From assembly GCF_002140715.2 (NCBI RefSeq), contig NZ_NGLE02000001.1, forward strand, positions 786,001-850,000: a stretch of 64,000 nucleotides of DNA, in the 5' to 3' direction. This document shows positions 52,281 through 63,977 of the stretch, one piece after another; within the stretch, counting starts at the first letter, position 1; each line of letters opens with the position of its first letter. Under the pieces are notes generated by a model, which was not told where the DNA came from, made no database searches, and saw only the letters and a program-made list of their open reading frames with translations. Made by a program: the position numbers and the translations under genes. The stretch is from Enterococcus sp. 4G2_DIV0659 (GTDB lineage Bacteria; Bacillota; Bacilli; Lactobacillales; Enterococcaceae).

Positions 52281-53774
52281 TTAAACATTGAGATAGGCAA
52301 TATCTTTCGGCAAAACAAGTCGTCTTTTATCAATGTATTTTCGTAAATCCATTAGATTTTTAAATGATGGGATATCTTCTACGATCATATTAACCTTTTC
52401 ATCTACTGCTTCAACAACGTAGTTTGATACATAAAGATCATATTGCTGATCAGAAAAATCTGTCGGTCGTTCATAAAAATGACTTTCCTGAATGGATAGT
52501 TCCACTTTATTATGAAAGTTTTCTTTTAAAACAGAGCTAAGCAACTGAGCATGTTCTTTCCCCAAATCACTTAATACCAAAACAGATAATTGATGCCTTC
52601 TTTCATCAGTCAGTCGGCTTAAGTTTTCCCAACGAATAGCCATTTCATGAAGAATACCGTTCAAATACATCGTTTTCCACGGAAATTTCATTTTTGCTTC
52701 AAGTGTTCCTAAGGCCTTATCCACAACTGCTGTAAACACCACAAAATTTTGTTTGATTGCTCTACTGGAATATAAATAACGGTCGTAGACCATAAATTTC
52801 TTATAAGGGAACATCTTATGTTTAGCATAAATATATTCGAGCAAACGAACAATACTAATTTTACTCTGCTCTGAAATCGATATAGATAGCGCATCTTTAA
52901 TCGTATTTACTAAGCCTTCCGCTTGATAAATAACATTCGTCTTCTCCTGTTCATTATCCCAACCAAACTCCCACCAGAAAATAGAATAACAAAAATCTTC
53001 ATACCAATTTTCGGGAAGAACGACATGTAATGGTTCTATGATTGCTTCTATTTCCTCTTCAAATTCTCTAATATCAATCGCCTTTTTTACAAAACTATTG
53101 ATTGGGTCTCTTCTTGATTGAATCAAAAATCCTTGTCTCTCTCTGATAATCGTCACCGAAATAGAATAAGCAAGATGAACGATTTGACTATCATTTAACT
53201 CTAATTTGAATTTTTGATTGATTTTATTGGATAATTTAAATATTTGTTCTCGGTCTAAAGGAAAAGGCCATTCGCGGATACCATAAACTTCTATAAAATA
53301 ACAAGTAAAGAAATAACGTACCTGACGCTCATCTTTTCCATGAACAAAATACGGTGATCGGCTCATTTGGATATTCCGCTCTTTTAATGCAGAGGCAATT
53401 AAATTAGATAAGCGATACAAACTAGAATTACTCAAAAATAATTTTTTCTCCCAATAAGCCGCAGTTTTCATTGGTTCAAAGAACATAGATTCTAATAAAG
53501 AAAACGCATTTGATTCTTGGATAATTTCTATATAAATTTCATGAATGGATCGATGAGGTGAGGCAATCAGCCGAACGCCATATTTTCTAGATGTTTCTAT
53601 AGTCAAATAATCAGACCAACGATCTTCTATATACTGACAGTCCTGCATAATTGTTTTTTTGGAACAATCAATTGTCTCCGCTAAATAATCAGAGGTGACC
53701 CAACTGTTTGGTCCATTCAATAAATTCAGTAACAATACTCTTCGATCCATAGACGGTGACAGCAGTCTCTCCAT
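52281..53774 (-). CDS. Mga-type (PRD-like) transcriptional regulator
   Basis: A 497-aa regulator. An N-terminal winged helix (about 5-75: LLNLLNGPNSWVTSDYLAETIDCSKKTIMQDCQYIE) is followed by a second Mga HTH region (LFLSNSSLYRLSNLIASALKERNIQMSRSPY) and PRD-like helical domains. Mga family members control surface and virulence genes in streptococci and enterococci. GAGGAG sets the ATG at 53774. It diverges from the sortase-like gene at 54015 over a 240-bp AT-rich spacer, making that gene a likely target. Confidence 0.83.
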   Translation of the reverse strand: MERLLSPSMDRRVLLLNLLNGPNSWVTSDYLAETIDCSKKTIMQDCQYIEDRWSDYLTIETSRKYGVRLIASPHRSIHEIYIEIIQESNAFSLLESMFFEPMKTAAYWEKKLFLSNSSLYRLSNLIASALKERNIQMSRSPYFVHGKDERQVRYFFTCYFIEVYGIREWPFPLDREQIFKLSNKINQKFKLELNDSQIVHLAYSISVTIIRERQGFLIQSRRDPINSFVKKAIDIREFEEEIEAIIEPLHVVLPENWYEDFCYSIFWWEFGWDNEQEKTNVIYQAEGLVNTIKDALSISISEQSKISIVRLLEYIYAKHKMFPYKKFMVYDRYLYSSRAIKQNFVVFTAVVDKALGTLEAKMKFPWKTMYLNGILHEMAIRWENLSRLTDERRHQLSVLVLSDLGKEHAQLLSSVLKENFHNKVELSIQESHFYERPTDFSDQQYDLYVSNYVVEAVDEKVNMIVEDIPSFKNLMDLRKYIDKRRLVLPKDIAYLNV

Positions 53775-54014
53775 TTTATCTCCTCTTTTCAAATTAATTA
53801 TATTTTCTTCAAAATTTTCCAGTAGTTAAGAATTTATTGAAGAAATCCCCATATATCAGTAATTATAGCATCATATCCCCTTTTTTTGTATTAATGTCAA
53901 ACGCAACTCAATTGGTTTTTTTTTTTATAGCTTTTATTATAAAAATATAAAAATAAAAGATTTAAAATTTATCGATAAATGGAAAATCTCACCACATTAT
54001 TGGAGGGATTCTAC

Positions 54015-55022
54015 ATGAAAACACACACAATTAAACAGACGATTATCATTGGTTTCATCAGTATCTTAGGTATTGCTCTATTCATTAGTGGCTATATTGG
54101 AACGGACTTGATCAGCCGAACAAAAACAGATACTGAGCCAAAAAAAGAAAAAGTAACATTGTTAAAAAATGTTCCTACGGAAAAAGCATTAGACAAAAAA
54201 GTAATTACTAAAAAAACACAACCAAAAGCGAAAATTGTAGCAGTCAATGTAGTAAAAGATACAACAGCTCCTACAATCAATGCGCCAGAAGAAACAATTG
54301 AACAAAATACCCCTGTAGATGTCTACGCTGGGGTGACAGCCACTGATACAAAAGATGGCGATCTTACAAATAAACTGGTTGCTTCTCAAACGCTAGATAC
54401 TTCTATCCCAGGAGATTATACCGTTCGCTTTACAGCGACAGATAATAGTGGCAATACTGGAGCCGCAGATCGAATCATTCATGTGATTGCTGCTAAAAAC
54501 CAAGAAGCTCCTCAAGCTGAACCAGTTGCTGCGCCACAACCAGAACCTACTACTGTAGCAGCTACAGCACCTGAAAGCGCGCCTGCAGTTACGGCAGCAC
54601 CAGCTTATGCACCAATGACGATGACAATGAGCGGTCAAACAATTCCTTATCAAAATGGTGGTCAAGGTAGTGGTCAAAGTATCATTGACTCAAATCCTGG
54701 AGGGGTTGCCTCTACTTGGGGCGGTGCAGCTGTTCAATCAGGAGATGACAACCAAAACACTCATTTTATAGGCCATAATCCAGGAGCCTTCTCTATTGTC
54801 TTTTCTTTAGGTGTTGGTAGTCAAATAGTTGTAACAGATGCTAATGGCACACCAACAACTTATACTGTACGTACTCTTTTACAATTAGACGATTACGGTA
54901 CAGAAGTCGGTACTGGAACCAATTATTGGGATTTAACAGTTGGCACTGGTGGCGGAGAAAGGATCACACTTCAAAGCTGTATCAACGATAATATCAACCT
55001 ATTTGTCATTGCTTATAAATAA
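54015..55022 (+). CDS. Membrane-anchored Ig-like protein with a sortase-like C-terminal domain
   Basis: A 335-aa protein: N-terminal hydrophobic segment (about 8-30), Lys-rich stalk, an Ig-like DUF5011-type domain (about 75-155: PTINAPEETIEQNTPVDV..GDYTVRFTATDNSGNTG), a Pro/Ala/Glu-rich spacer (160-200), and a C-terminal domain of about 110 residues resembling sortases. HFIGHNPGAFSIVF holds the catalytic His254, and TLQSCINDNINLFVIA the catalytic Cys322. The usual catalytic Arg six to eight residues after Cys is not seen. TTGGAGGG precedes the ATG. Either an atypical sortase or an inactive relative; no substrate with a sorting motif is in the window. Confidence 0.68.
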   Translation: MKTHTIKQTIIIGFISILGIALFISGYIGTDLISRTKTDTEPKKEKVTLLKNVPTEKALDKKVITKKTQPKAKIVAVNVVKDTTAPTINAPEETIEQNTPVDVYAGVTATDTKDGDLTNKLVASQTLDTSIPGDYTVRFTATDNSGNTGAADRIIHVIAAKNQEAPQAEPVAAPQPEPTTVAATAPESAPAVTAAPAYAPMTMTMSGQTIPYQNGGQGSGQSIIDSNPGGVASTWGGAAVQSGDDNQNTHFIGHNPGAFSIVFSLGVGSQIVVTDANGTPTTYTVRTLLQLDDYGTEVGTGTNYWDLTVGTGGGERITLQSCINDNINLFVIAYK

Positions 55023-55028
55023 TAAATA

Positions 55029-57535
<2,507 letters not shown>

Positions 57536-57596
57536 ATTATTTCCTCCTATATTTGAAGATATGGTTGGTCTGATTAGCGTTAATTAAAAAATAGAA

Positions 57597-57635
57597 AAAA
57601 TCTGGTAACAATATTTTTTATCGTAAACAGATTTT
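57597..57635 (-). terminator. Intra-operon hairpin between galE and galT
   Basis: Arms AAAATCTGTTTAC / GTTACCAGATTTT followed by TTCTATTTTTT on the minus strand. It looks like a partial terminator inside galKETR. Confidence 0.55.
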
Positions 57636-57658
57636 CCCTAAAAGCCTAGCCATACAAA

Positions 57659-58651
57659 CTAAATAGAATCATACCCTTTTGGATGATTCACATGCCAGTC
57701 CCAAGCCGTTTTAATGATTTGCTTAATATCCGTAACTTGAGGCTGCCAACCTAAAATTGATTTTGCCTTTTCACTTGAAGCCACAAGTTTACTTGGATCT
57801 CCTGCTCTTCTTGGCATAACTTTTGCCGGAATCTCTTTGCCAGTTACAGCTCTTGCCGCTTCCAGCATTTCTTTAACTGAGTAACCTGTATTGCTGCCTA
57901 AATTGAATACATTGCTGTCATTTCCTTTTTTTAAATACTCTAAAGCAGAAATATGAGCAGCAATCAAATCTTCAATATAGACATAATCGCGAATACATGT
58001 ACCATCTGGTGTGTCGTAGTCATCACCGTAAATGCCTAAGTATTCTCTTTGTCCTAAAGCTGCTTGTAAAATAATTGGAATTAAATGTGTTTCTGGATCA
58101 TGATCTTCACCGATAGAAGCATCTGATTTTGCACCTGCCACATTAAAGTAGCGAAGAGCTACATATTTTATGCCGTATGCATTGTCACACCATTTCATCA
58201 TTTTTTCCATCATTAATTTACTTTCACCGTAGGGATTTTCTGGATTTGTCGGCATTGTTTCCACAATCGGCATTTCCTTTGGTTCTCCATAAGTCGCTGC
58301 AGTTGAAGAGAAGACAATGTGTTTAACACCAAATTCTTCCATGACTTCTAACGTAATTTGTGTGCCATAAACGTTGTTATTAAAATACTTTAAAGGTTGT
58401 TCAACTGACTCACCTACAAGAGAGCTTGCAGCGAAATGAATCACACCATCAATAGTTTCTTTTTTAAACACCTCTTGCATAAATGCCTTATCACGGATAT
58501 CACCTTGATAAAACGTTGCTTGTTGGTGAATAGCTTGCTTGTGCCCTGTTTGTAGATTATCTATAACAATAACTTCGTATCCTTTATTGATTAATTGATC
58601 AACTGCATGAGAACCAATGTAGCCAGCCCCACCTAAAACTAAAATTGACAT
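57659..58651 (-). CDS. galE: UDP-glucose 4-epimerase
   Basis: A 330-aa short-chain dehydrogenase/reductase. NAD loop [15 protein letters not shown], catalytic [17 protein letters not shown] with the YxxxK in [11 protein letters not shown], and [15 protein letters not shown]. Interconverts UDP-galactose and UDP-glucose, closing the Leloir cycle and supplying UDP-Gal for glycans. Lies 33 bp after galK. Confidence 0.96.
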   Translation of the reverse strand: MSILVLGGAGYIGSHAVDQLINKGYEVIVIDNLQTGHKQAIHQQATFYQGDIRDKAFMQEVFKKETIDGVIHFAASSLVGESVEQPLKYFNNNVYGTQITLEVMEEFGVKHIVFSSTAATYGEPKEMPIVETMPTNPENPYGESKLMMEKMMKWCDNAYGIKYVALRYFNVAGAKSDASIGEDHDPETHLIPIILQAALGQREYLGIYGDDYDTPDGTCIRDYVYIEDLIAAHISALEYLKKGNDSNVFNLGSNTGYSVKEMLEAARAVTGKEIPAKVMPRRAGDPSKLVASSEKAKSILGWQPQVTDIKQIIKTAWDWHVNHPKGYDSI

Positions 58652-58684
58652 GTTGTTGCCTCCTTGAGTAATGTTCTTTTAATC

Positions 58685-59857
58685 CTACTCTTCATTGTAC
58701 AGTTTTCTAGCACCATCATCAATGTTTGCTATATAAAAATCGGCAGAATACCCAATTTCTTCTTGGTAGGTTTGACCGACTTGTTCAATAAATTCGTCTA
58801 GATTTGTTTCTTTTACTAAGGCAATCCCGCAACCGCCAAAACCAGCGCCTGTCATTCTAGCACCTAAAACACCAGGTTGGACTTGGGCAGCACTTACTAA
58901 TGTATCTAATTCGACTCCTGTCACTTCATAATCTTCTTTTAATGACGCATGAGACGCGTTTAATAATTGACCAAATGTTTGTAGGTCATTTTCTACCAAC
59001 GCTTTTTTGGCTTTAATGGTTCGTTGATTTTCTGTTACTGCATGTTTTGCTCGTTTGATTAAGGTATCATCTGAAATAACCTGTTTGTGTTGTTCAAATT
59101 GTTCCTCTGTCAATTCTCCTAGCGAGTTGATTGGTAGTACAGTTTGTAAATCTTTCAATGCCTGCTCGCATTCTGCTCGACGTTCATTGTATTTAGAATC
59201 AGCTAGTTCTCTTCGTTTATTCGTGTTCATAATGGCAATCACATGCTCACCGAAAACGGCTGGAACTAATTCATACTTTAACGTGTTTGTATCAAGCAAA
59301 ATAGCATGATCTTTTTTCCCCATACCAATGGCAAATTGATCCATGATACCAGAATTTACACCAATAAATTGATTTTCAACACGTTTACCTAATAGCACCA
59401 AATCCAACATTTGTATGTTTAAATCAAAGAGATCTTGTAGAATGACACCTGTTAACAGCTCGATTGAAGCTGAAGACGACAGCCCCGCCCCATTTGGAAT
59501 ATTTCCATAAAAAAGAATATCCATTCCTTGGTCAATCGAATAGCCGTCTTCTATTAAATAATGAAGCATTCCTTTAGGGTAATTAGTCCAATCGTCCTCT
59601 TTTCTGTATGTCAAATCTGCCAAAGAAAATTCAATAATCCCCAAATCAGAAAAATTTTCAGAATACAGACGAATTAATTGATCCTCACGTTTTTTTGCCA
59701 CACCGTATGTTCCAATTGTAATTGCTGCTGGAAAAACAGAACCACCATTATAATCCGTGTGCTCACCAATTAAGTTAATTCTTCCTGGTGCAAAATAAAT
59801 ATCGTTTGCAGATGTTCCAAAAACAGAGTGAAATAAACTTTTTAACTTATTTTCCAT
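58685..59857 (-). CDS. galK: Galactokinase
   Basis: A 390-aa GHMP kinase that phosphorylates galactose at C1. Signatures: [22 protein letters not shown] (galactokinase motif), [15 protein letters not shown] (ATP loop) and [20 protein letters not shown] at 59857 is preferred over the one two codons upstream because AGAGGTG is then properly spaced. First gene of galKETR. Confidence 0.96.
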   Translation of the reverse strand: MENKLKSLFHSVFGTSANDIYFAPGRINLIGEHTDYNGGSVFPAAITIGTYGVAKKREDQLIRLYSENFSDLGIIEFSLADLTYRKEDDWTNYPKGMLHYLIEDGYSIDQGMDILFYGNIPNGAGLSSSASIELLTGVILQDLFDLNIQMLDLVLLGKRVENQFIGVNSGIMDQFAIGMGKKDHAILLDTNTLKYELVPAVFGEHVIAIMNTNKRRELADSKYNERRAECEQALKDLQTVLPINSLGELTEEQFEQHKQVISDDTLIKRAKHAVTENQRTIKAKKALVENDLQTFGQLLNASHASLKEDYEVTGVELDTLVSAAQVQPGVLGARMTGAGFGGCGIALVKETNLDEFIEQVGQTYQEEIGYSADFYIANIDDGARKLYNEE

Positions 59858-59878
59858 AACCATTCACCTCTTAAACTT

Positions 59879-59941
59879 TTTAGTAAACTTATTATAAAAT
59901 ATTTACTAAATTTTTACAAGGAGATCAGTGAAACGTTTACA
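59879..59941 (-). promoter_or_regulatory. galK promoter with GalR-like repeat and cre-like site
   Basis: On the minus strand TTGTAA (59914-59919) and TATAAT (59891-59896) are 17 bp apart. TTTAGTAAA / TTTACTAAA half-sites (59902-59910, 59879-59887) flank the -10 with 14 bp between, fitting a GalR-type repressor. TGTAAACGTTTCA (59929-59941) upstream of -35 resembles a cre but is one base short. Confidence 0.55.
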
Positions 59942-60018
59942 ATTTTTCAATGTAGTGGCTTTTTTTCTAACTTTAGGTCATAATAGAAAGGTGTAAATAA
60001 CTGAGAGGAGAGCTAGAT

Positions 60019-60186
60019 ATGAAAAAATTTATTTCAGGTATGCTTGTAGGAACAGCCGTTACATGTGCAGCTGTTGTCGGCTTTGCCGCTACAATCAAAA
60101 AAACGGTTCTTGATCCAATCGAAGAAAAAGAAGATATGATCGAGGAAAACCGTAAAAAAGCAATGCGCAAACGCATTTCAAGATAA
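60019..60186 (+). CDS. DUF3042 family small membrane protein
   Basis: A 55-aa protein: Lys-rich start, one membrane helix (about 5-26, glycine/alanine rich: SGMLVGTAVTCAAVVGFAAT), then a basic/acidic cytoplasmic tail ending ENRKKAMRKRISR, the DUF3042 signature. GAGAGGAGAG precedes the ATG. Widespread in Lactobacillales; function unknown. Confidence 0.88.
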   Translation: MKKFISGMLVGTAVTCAAVVGFAATIKKTVLDPIEEKEDMIEENRKKAMRKRISR

Positions 60187-60226
60187 TAAAAAAAGAAAAA
60201 TGAGCCGTTCTGCTCTGATGAAAATG

Positions 60227-60275
60227 AAAAACTCCTGATTGTGTCTGTTGTAATAAACACAATCAAGGAGTTTTT
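60227..60275. terminator. Bidirectional terminator after DUF3042
   Basis: Arms AAAAACTCCTGATTGTGT / ACACAATCAAGGAGTTTTT with flanking A and T runs, between convergent genes. Confidence 0.88.
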
Positions 60276-60311
60276 ATTTTATTATTTCCAATTAATAAAT
60301 ACACTTACTTT

Positions 60312-62147
60312 TCAATCGTCAAAAATAGTTCGAGCAATCAAATCTGCTTGACGTAAATTCCACGGATCTGTTCCTGGTCTAGCAGTAGCTGCCGTTAGCC
60401 AATGAACTCCTTCTGTTGGAATTCCATAACAAAATAATCCATTGCTTTTCTTTCCCTGTTTTGTTTGGAGTTGATTTGTTTTTTGGTCAACTAATAAAGC
60501 CCCTGTTTGATAGTATTCCCCTGAAGCTAATGCCAACTGATGCAACTCAGCTAGGCCATCTCGTAAAAGTTGCTGAGTTAACGGATTTAAGCTAAATTGA
60601 TTCGCCACTTTAGATAATCTTGCTTCAATCAAAAAATGACCCTGATATTTTTTAGAAGGATTTTTTTTCGAGTATGCAAGAAATACTCCTGATTGTGTGT
60701 CAATACTCATCTCTGATCCAATCAAGGTTATAACACCAGCATTTATCAATGCAATTAATTCAGCCGTTCGCTCCAACGGGGGACCAATTGATAAGAAAGC
60801 ATTTAATGGGGTGAACCAGTCCCACAACCATTCTTTATATTCCTCATCAGAAAATAATTTTTGTTCTAACGTAAAACGGACTTCATCACGCAAATCTTTT
60901 AAGCTGTCTAAAGCTGCACTAAAAGGCCCCAATAAGTTCCCTTTTTCTGCTTCTTTAAAATCCCATTTTAAATAGTCACTAATAAATGATTGAAAGGATT
61001 CATTATCGTCTACTTCTTGGTCTGGATTTTGAACAATTGACCAATCCCAATACTCTGTTTCCTTGATTCCATATTTAGCTAAAACGCTGGTATCTCCTTT
61101 GGTTCGTATAAACTCTTCACTAAAACGCACTTGATTGATTTTAGGATAGCGCTCTTTAACCAAGGCGAAATAATAAGCAAATTCAATTTCCTTTTTTAAA
61201 ACAGTGAAGAACTGTTCAGCAGAAAAATGCTCTTTTCTTTTTATTCTGTTCAACCATTTTTCTTTCAAAAAACGAGGCTGATATTCTTCACCATATCCTT
61301 TTTGATTCGCTCCTCTAGCATGATAAGGAAATCCTCGTCCTGAACCAGCAAAGATTTTAGGCTCTTTTCCGGAAGGATGATAAACTAATGCACCATTCTT
61401 ATTTTCAAAAGCCCCGCCACGCTCACGGGTCAGTAACGTAAGGTAATCAAAAAAGACAAGCCCAAGCCCTCGAATGATAACTGATGATTGTTCCGTAATT
61501 GCTTCCAAATAGGCATCTGCCGCATTTTTGGGTGATGAATAAAACAATCGATGTTCACTTGCATATGCAGCTAACTCTTTTTCTTGTCCAGTCAATTCAT
61601 TCTCTTGATGCCCTAAGGCTAAAACTACTTTATCAACCGTTATTTCTACTGCTTTCGTATAAACAAGAAACTTATTATCATGTTTTTTCACTGCCCGTAC
61701 AGTATCTTTGAAAAATTTGACCGATGTTTGTTCTGTCATACGTGTCTGAATATATTCGTAAAACCATTTTTGGTATAACCCATATAATGCTCTGGAACAA
61801 TGATCATTCGGTCCTAGTTTTCCACATTCAATTAAAAAGGGGAAACGATTTTCAACATTGCTTTTTTTGATAAAAGGGATGGCTTCATTTTGTGACCATT
61901 CGTATAAGTTAGGGCCTTTAGCGATCGGTCCTTTTGTACTTAATGTTTCGTCTGTGAATAAAGTGACGTGTGAAGCTACTGAATTCATCAGTAATGACAT
62001 CGATTGATCTTCCCGCCAAACTTTACCTCCTGGTCCAAAGGGATCAAACATGGTAATTTGTACTACTTGTTCATCCCTAGACCATTCAACGATACGCTCT
62101 AATACCGAAAGTCCTCTAGGTCCGCCGCCAACAATCGCAATTTTCAT
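60312..62147 (-). CDS. FAD/NAD(P)-binding protein of unknown specificity
   Basis: A 611-aa flavoprotein-like protein. The N-terminal Rossmann loop is IAIVGGGPRGLSVLERIV and GPGGKVWREDQS follows, as in the FAD-NAD(P)-binding (NAD_binding_9-type) family of large proteins related to ornithine/lysine N-monooxygenases. A second dinucleotide-like region is VIIRGLGLVFFDYL. The C-terminal end TEGVHWLTAATARPGTDPWNLRQADLIA is conserved in the family. The reaction is not known. Isolated gene between two terminators. Confidence 0.78.
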   Translation of the reverse strand: MKIAIVGGGPRGLSVLERIVEWSRDEQVVQITMFDPFGPGGKVWREDQSMSLLMNSVASHVTLFTDETLSTKGPIAKGPNLYEWSQNEAIPFIKKSNVENRFPFLIECGKLGPNDHCSRALYGLYQKWFYEYIQTRMTEQTSVKFFKDTVRAVKKHDNKFLVYTKAVEITVDKVVLALGHQENELTGQEKELAAYASEHRLFYSSPKNAADAYLEAITEQSSVIIRGLGLVFFDYLTLLTRERGGAFENKNGALVYHPSGKEPKIFAGSGRGFPYHARGANQKGYGEEYQPRFLKEKWLNRIKRKEHFSAEQFFTVLKKEIEFAYYFALVKERYPKINQVRFSEEFIRTKGDTSVLAKYGIKETEYWDWSIVQNPDQEVDDNESFQSFISDYLKWDFKEAEKGNLLGPFSAALDSLKDLRDEVRFTLEQKLFSDEEYKEWLWDWFTPLNAFLSIGPPLERTAELIALINAGVITLIGSEMSIDTQSGVFLAYSKKNPSKKYQGHFLIEARLSKVANQFSLNPLTQQLLRDGLAELHQLALASGEYYQTGALLVDQKTNQLQTKQGKKSNGLFCYGIPTEGVHWLTAATARPGTDPWNLRQADLIARTIFDD

Positions 62148-62294
62148 CTTGTCCCCTCCTTAATATGATTTTTTATCCAATTCATTCATTTTTCCAATCT
62201 CTTCCAACCGTTAAATCATTTCTGTCATTTCATCTATAGTTTACCGCACTTACAAAAAAATGGAACCATTAAGGTTGTTAATTAGAAACAAAAA

Positions 62295-62348
62295 AGCACA
62301 GAGAAGTAAACGTTGTTCAATAGTTGAACCATCGTTTATCTCTGCGCT
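62295..62348. terminator. Hairpin downstream of the rhodanese gene
   Basis: Segmented arms AGCGCAGAGA..TAAACG..GTTCAA with their partners on the minus strand, followed by CTTTTTTG. Terminates the glcK-rhodanese transcript. Confidence 0.75.
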
Positions 62349-62355
62349 CCATTAG

Positions 62356-62754
62356 TTACATGTTTTTCTTTTTCGTCTTACCAGTCCAACCATCATATCC
62401 ACCTTTTAGGATATAAAGATCTTTGTAGCCATTTTTGCGTAATTGATTTGCCGTACGAATACTTAATGATTTTTTTTGATCATAAAGGTAAACCGGCTGA
62501 TCTTTACGAATAGAATTCAAGGTCGTTTTAATTGTTGTGTACGGCATATTGCGCGCACCAAGAATGTGACCTGCATCAAAAGAGTCTTTTTCGCGAACGT
62601 CAATAATTTGAGCTTTTCGCATGCCTTCTTTAAATTCGTCCTCTGTGATTACCTTAGCCGAACGTTTTGCCATAATGCGAAGATATAGCTCATTTGCCCC
62701 CATTGCTAATAAAATTGCTAATAAAATAATGTTAATCGTCCATAAAACGTTCAT
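62356..62754 (-). CDS. Membrane-anchored rhodanese-like protein lacking the catalytic Cys
   Basis: A 132-aa protein with one N-terminal helix (2-22) and a cytoplasmic rhodanese domain: IIDVREKDSFDAGHILGARNMPY and ILKGGYDGWTGK are intact. The loop that should hold the sulfur-carrying Cys reads VYLYDQKKSLSIRTANQL, with Asp where Cys is expected, so it probably does not transfer sulfur. It is a YqhL/YibN-like layout. Follows glcK by 15 bp. Confidence 0.88.
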   Translation of the reverse strand: MNVLWTINIILLAILLAMGANELYLRIMAKRSAKVITEDEFKEGMRKAQIIDVREKDSFDAGHILGARNMPYTTIKTTLNSIRKDQPVYLYDQKKSLSIRTANQLRKNGYKDLYILKGGYDGWTGKTKKKNM

Positions 62755-62769
62755 TCCAAAATCCCTTTC

Positions 62770-63741
62770 TTACTCTTTCTCCATAAATTGTAATGCTAGT
62801 GATGCAGCACCGATCACACCAGCTTCGTTTCCTAGTTGAGCCAGTTTGATCTGTGTGCTGTTACGAACTTCTGGGAAAGTAAATTCTTCAAAATATTTTT
62901 GAACACGGCTACGCAAAAATTCGCCTGCCGCCGATACGCCACCACCTATTACGATGCTTGACGGATTCAGTGTATTACCAATATTTCCAACTGCTAATCC
63001 TAAAAAATAGCATACGCGCTCAACAACCATCAAAGCAAATGGATCATCTGCTTGAGCAGATTCAAAGATATCTTTACTCGAAACATCCTGACCGTCATCG
63101 ATCGCTTGTTTCAATTTAGAATCACCTGCATATTCTTCTGACATATGACGAGCCACTCGAACAACACCTGTTGCGCTTGAAATAGTTTCCAGACAGCCGC
63201 GTTTGCCACACGTACATTCAAAACCCCCAGGATCTACTGTGACATGCCCAATCTCGCCTGCACAGCCATTTACGCCATGCAATAAGTTTCCTTCTGCGAT
63301 AATACCACCGCCAACGCCTGTACCAAGTGTGATAAACACAACGTCAGGATTATTTTCACCCGCACCTTTCCAGCGTTCACCTAAAGCTGCTACATTGGCA
63401 TCATTATCCAAAACAAACGGAATGCCTGTTGCCTCTTCAATTTGAGCTTTTACCTTTTGTTTTTTCGTCCAGTTAAGATTATAGGCACCAACCACTGTGC
63501 CTTTTTCAATATCTACGCTGCCTGGTGTTCCCATGCCGATTCCGATAAAATCTTCATGTTTCATCTCATAAAGAGAAAGACGATGATTGATTGACTCAAT
63601 GATGTCCGGCACAATATAACGACCTTCGTCTGAAACATTGGTTTCAATGCTCCATTTTTGCTGAACATCTCCATTTTTTGTTAAAATTGCAAACTTAATC
63701 GTTGTTCCGCCTAAATCAATCCCAATCAATTTCTTATCCAT
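62770..63741 (-). CDS. glcK: ROK-family glucokinase
   Basis: A 323-aa cytoplasmic sugar kinase phosphorylating glucose with ATP. N-terminal GIDLGGTTIKFAIL phosphate loop, catalytic region PFVLDNDANVAALGE, FITLGTGVGGG and the zinc-binding ROK signature FECTCGKRGCLETISS. It directly follows yqgQ, the same order as yqgQ-glcK in Bacillus. Confidence 0.96.
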   Translation of the reverse strand: MDKKLIGIDLGGTTIKFAILTKNGDVQQKWSIETNVSDEGRYIVPDIIESINHRLSLYEMKHEDFIGIGMGTPGSVDIEKGTVVGAYNLNWTKKQKVKAQIEEATGIPFVLDNDANVAALGERWKGAGENNPDVVFITLGTGVGGGIIAEGNLLHGVNGCAGEIGHVTVDPGGFECTCGKRGCLETISSATGVVRVARHMSEEYAGDSKLKQAIDDGQDVSSKDIFESAQADDPFALMVVERVCYFLGLAVGNIGNTLNPSSIVIGGGVSAAGEFLRSRVQKYFEEFTFPEVRNSTQIKLAQLGNEAGVIGAASLALQFMEKE

Positions 63742-63960
63742 TTACTCGGTTCCTTTCTCAGTTGCTCTGCTTTCTTCAATTCGATGCTCTCGTTGCAAAA
63801 CACTTCTTGCGTGGAGATAGGTGTCTCTATCAATCAAGTGACCTTCATAAATATTTTTTAATTCAATCATCATCAACTCGATATCATAAATTCTGGCACC
63901 TACATAAATGTAAATGCCGAATTGTTTAAATAACTGCTGTACATCGTATAACGTTTCCAT
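63742..63960 (-). CDS. yqgQ: YqgQ family protein (DUF910)
   Basis: A 72-aa protein: YDVQQLFKQFGIYIYVGARIYDIELMMIELKNIYEGHLIDRDTY is the compact three-helix DUF910/YqgQ domain, said to bind single-stranded nucleic acid but without established function. Its stop directly precedes the glcK ATG. AAGGAAGTG lies upstream. Confidence 0.93.
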   Translation of the reverse strand: METLYDVQQLFKQFGIYIYVGARIYDIELMMIELKNIYEGHLIDRDTYLHARSVLQREHRIEESRATEKGTE

Positions 63961-63977
63961 TTGAATGCACTTCCTTA

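Noticed and set aside
59929..59941. Definite CcpA cre site at galK
   Set aside because: TGTAAACGTTTCA is one base shorter than the cre consensus, so I list it only as cre-like.
60019..60266. Minus-strand 97-codon frame over DUF3042
   Set aside because: The plus-strand 55-aa frame has a good ribosome site and the DUF3042 signature; the minus frame is its shadow.
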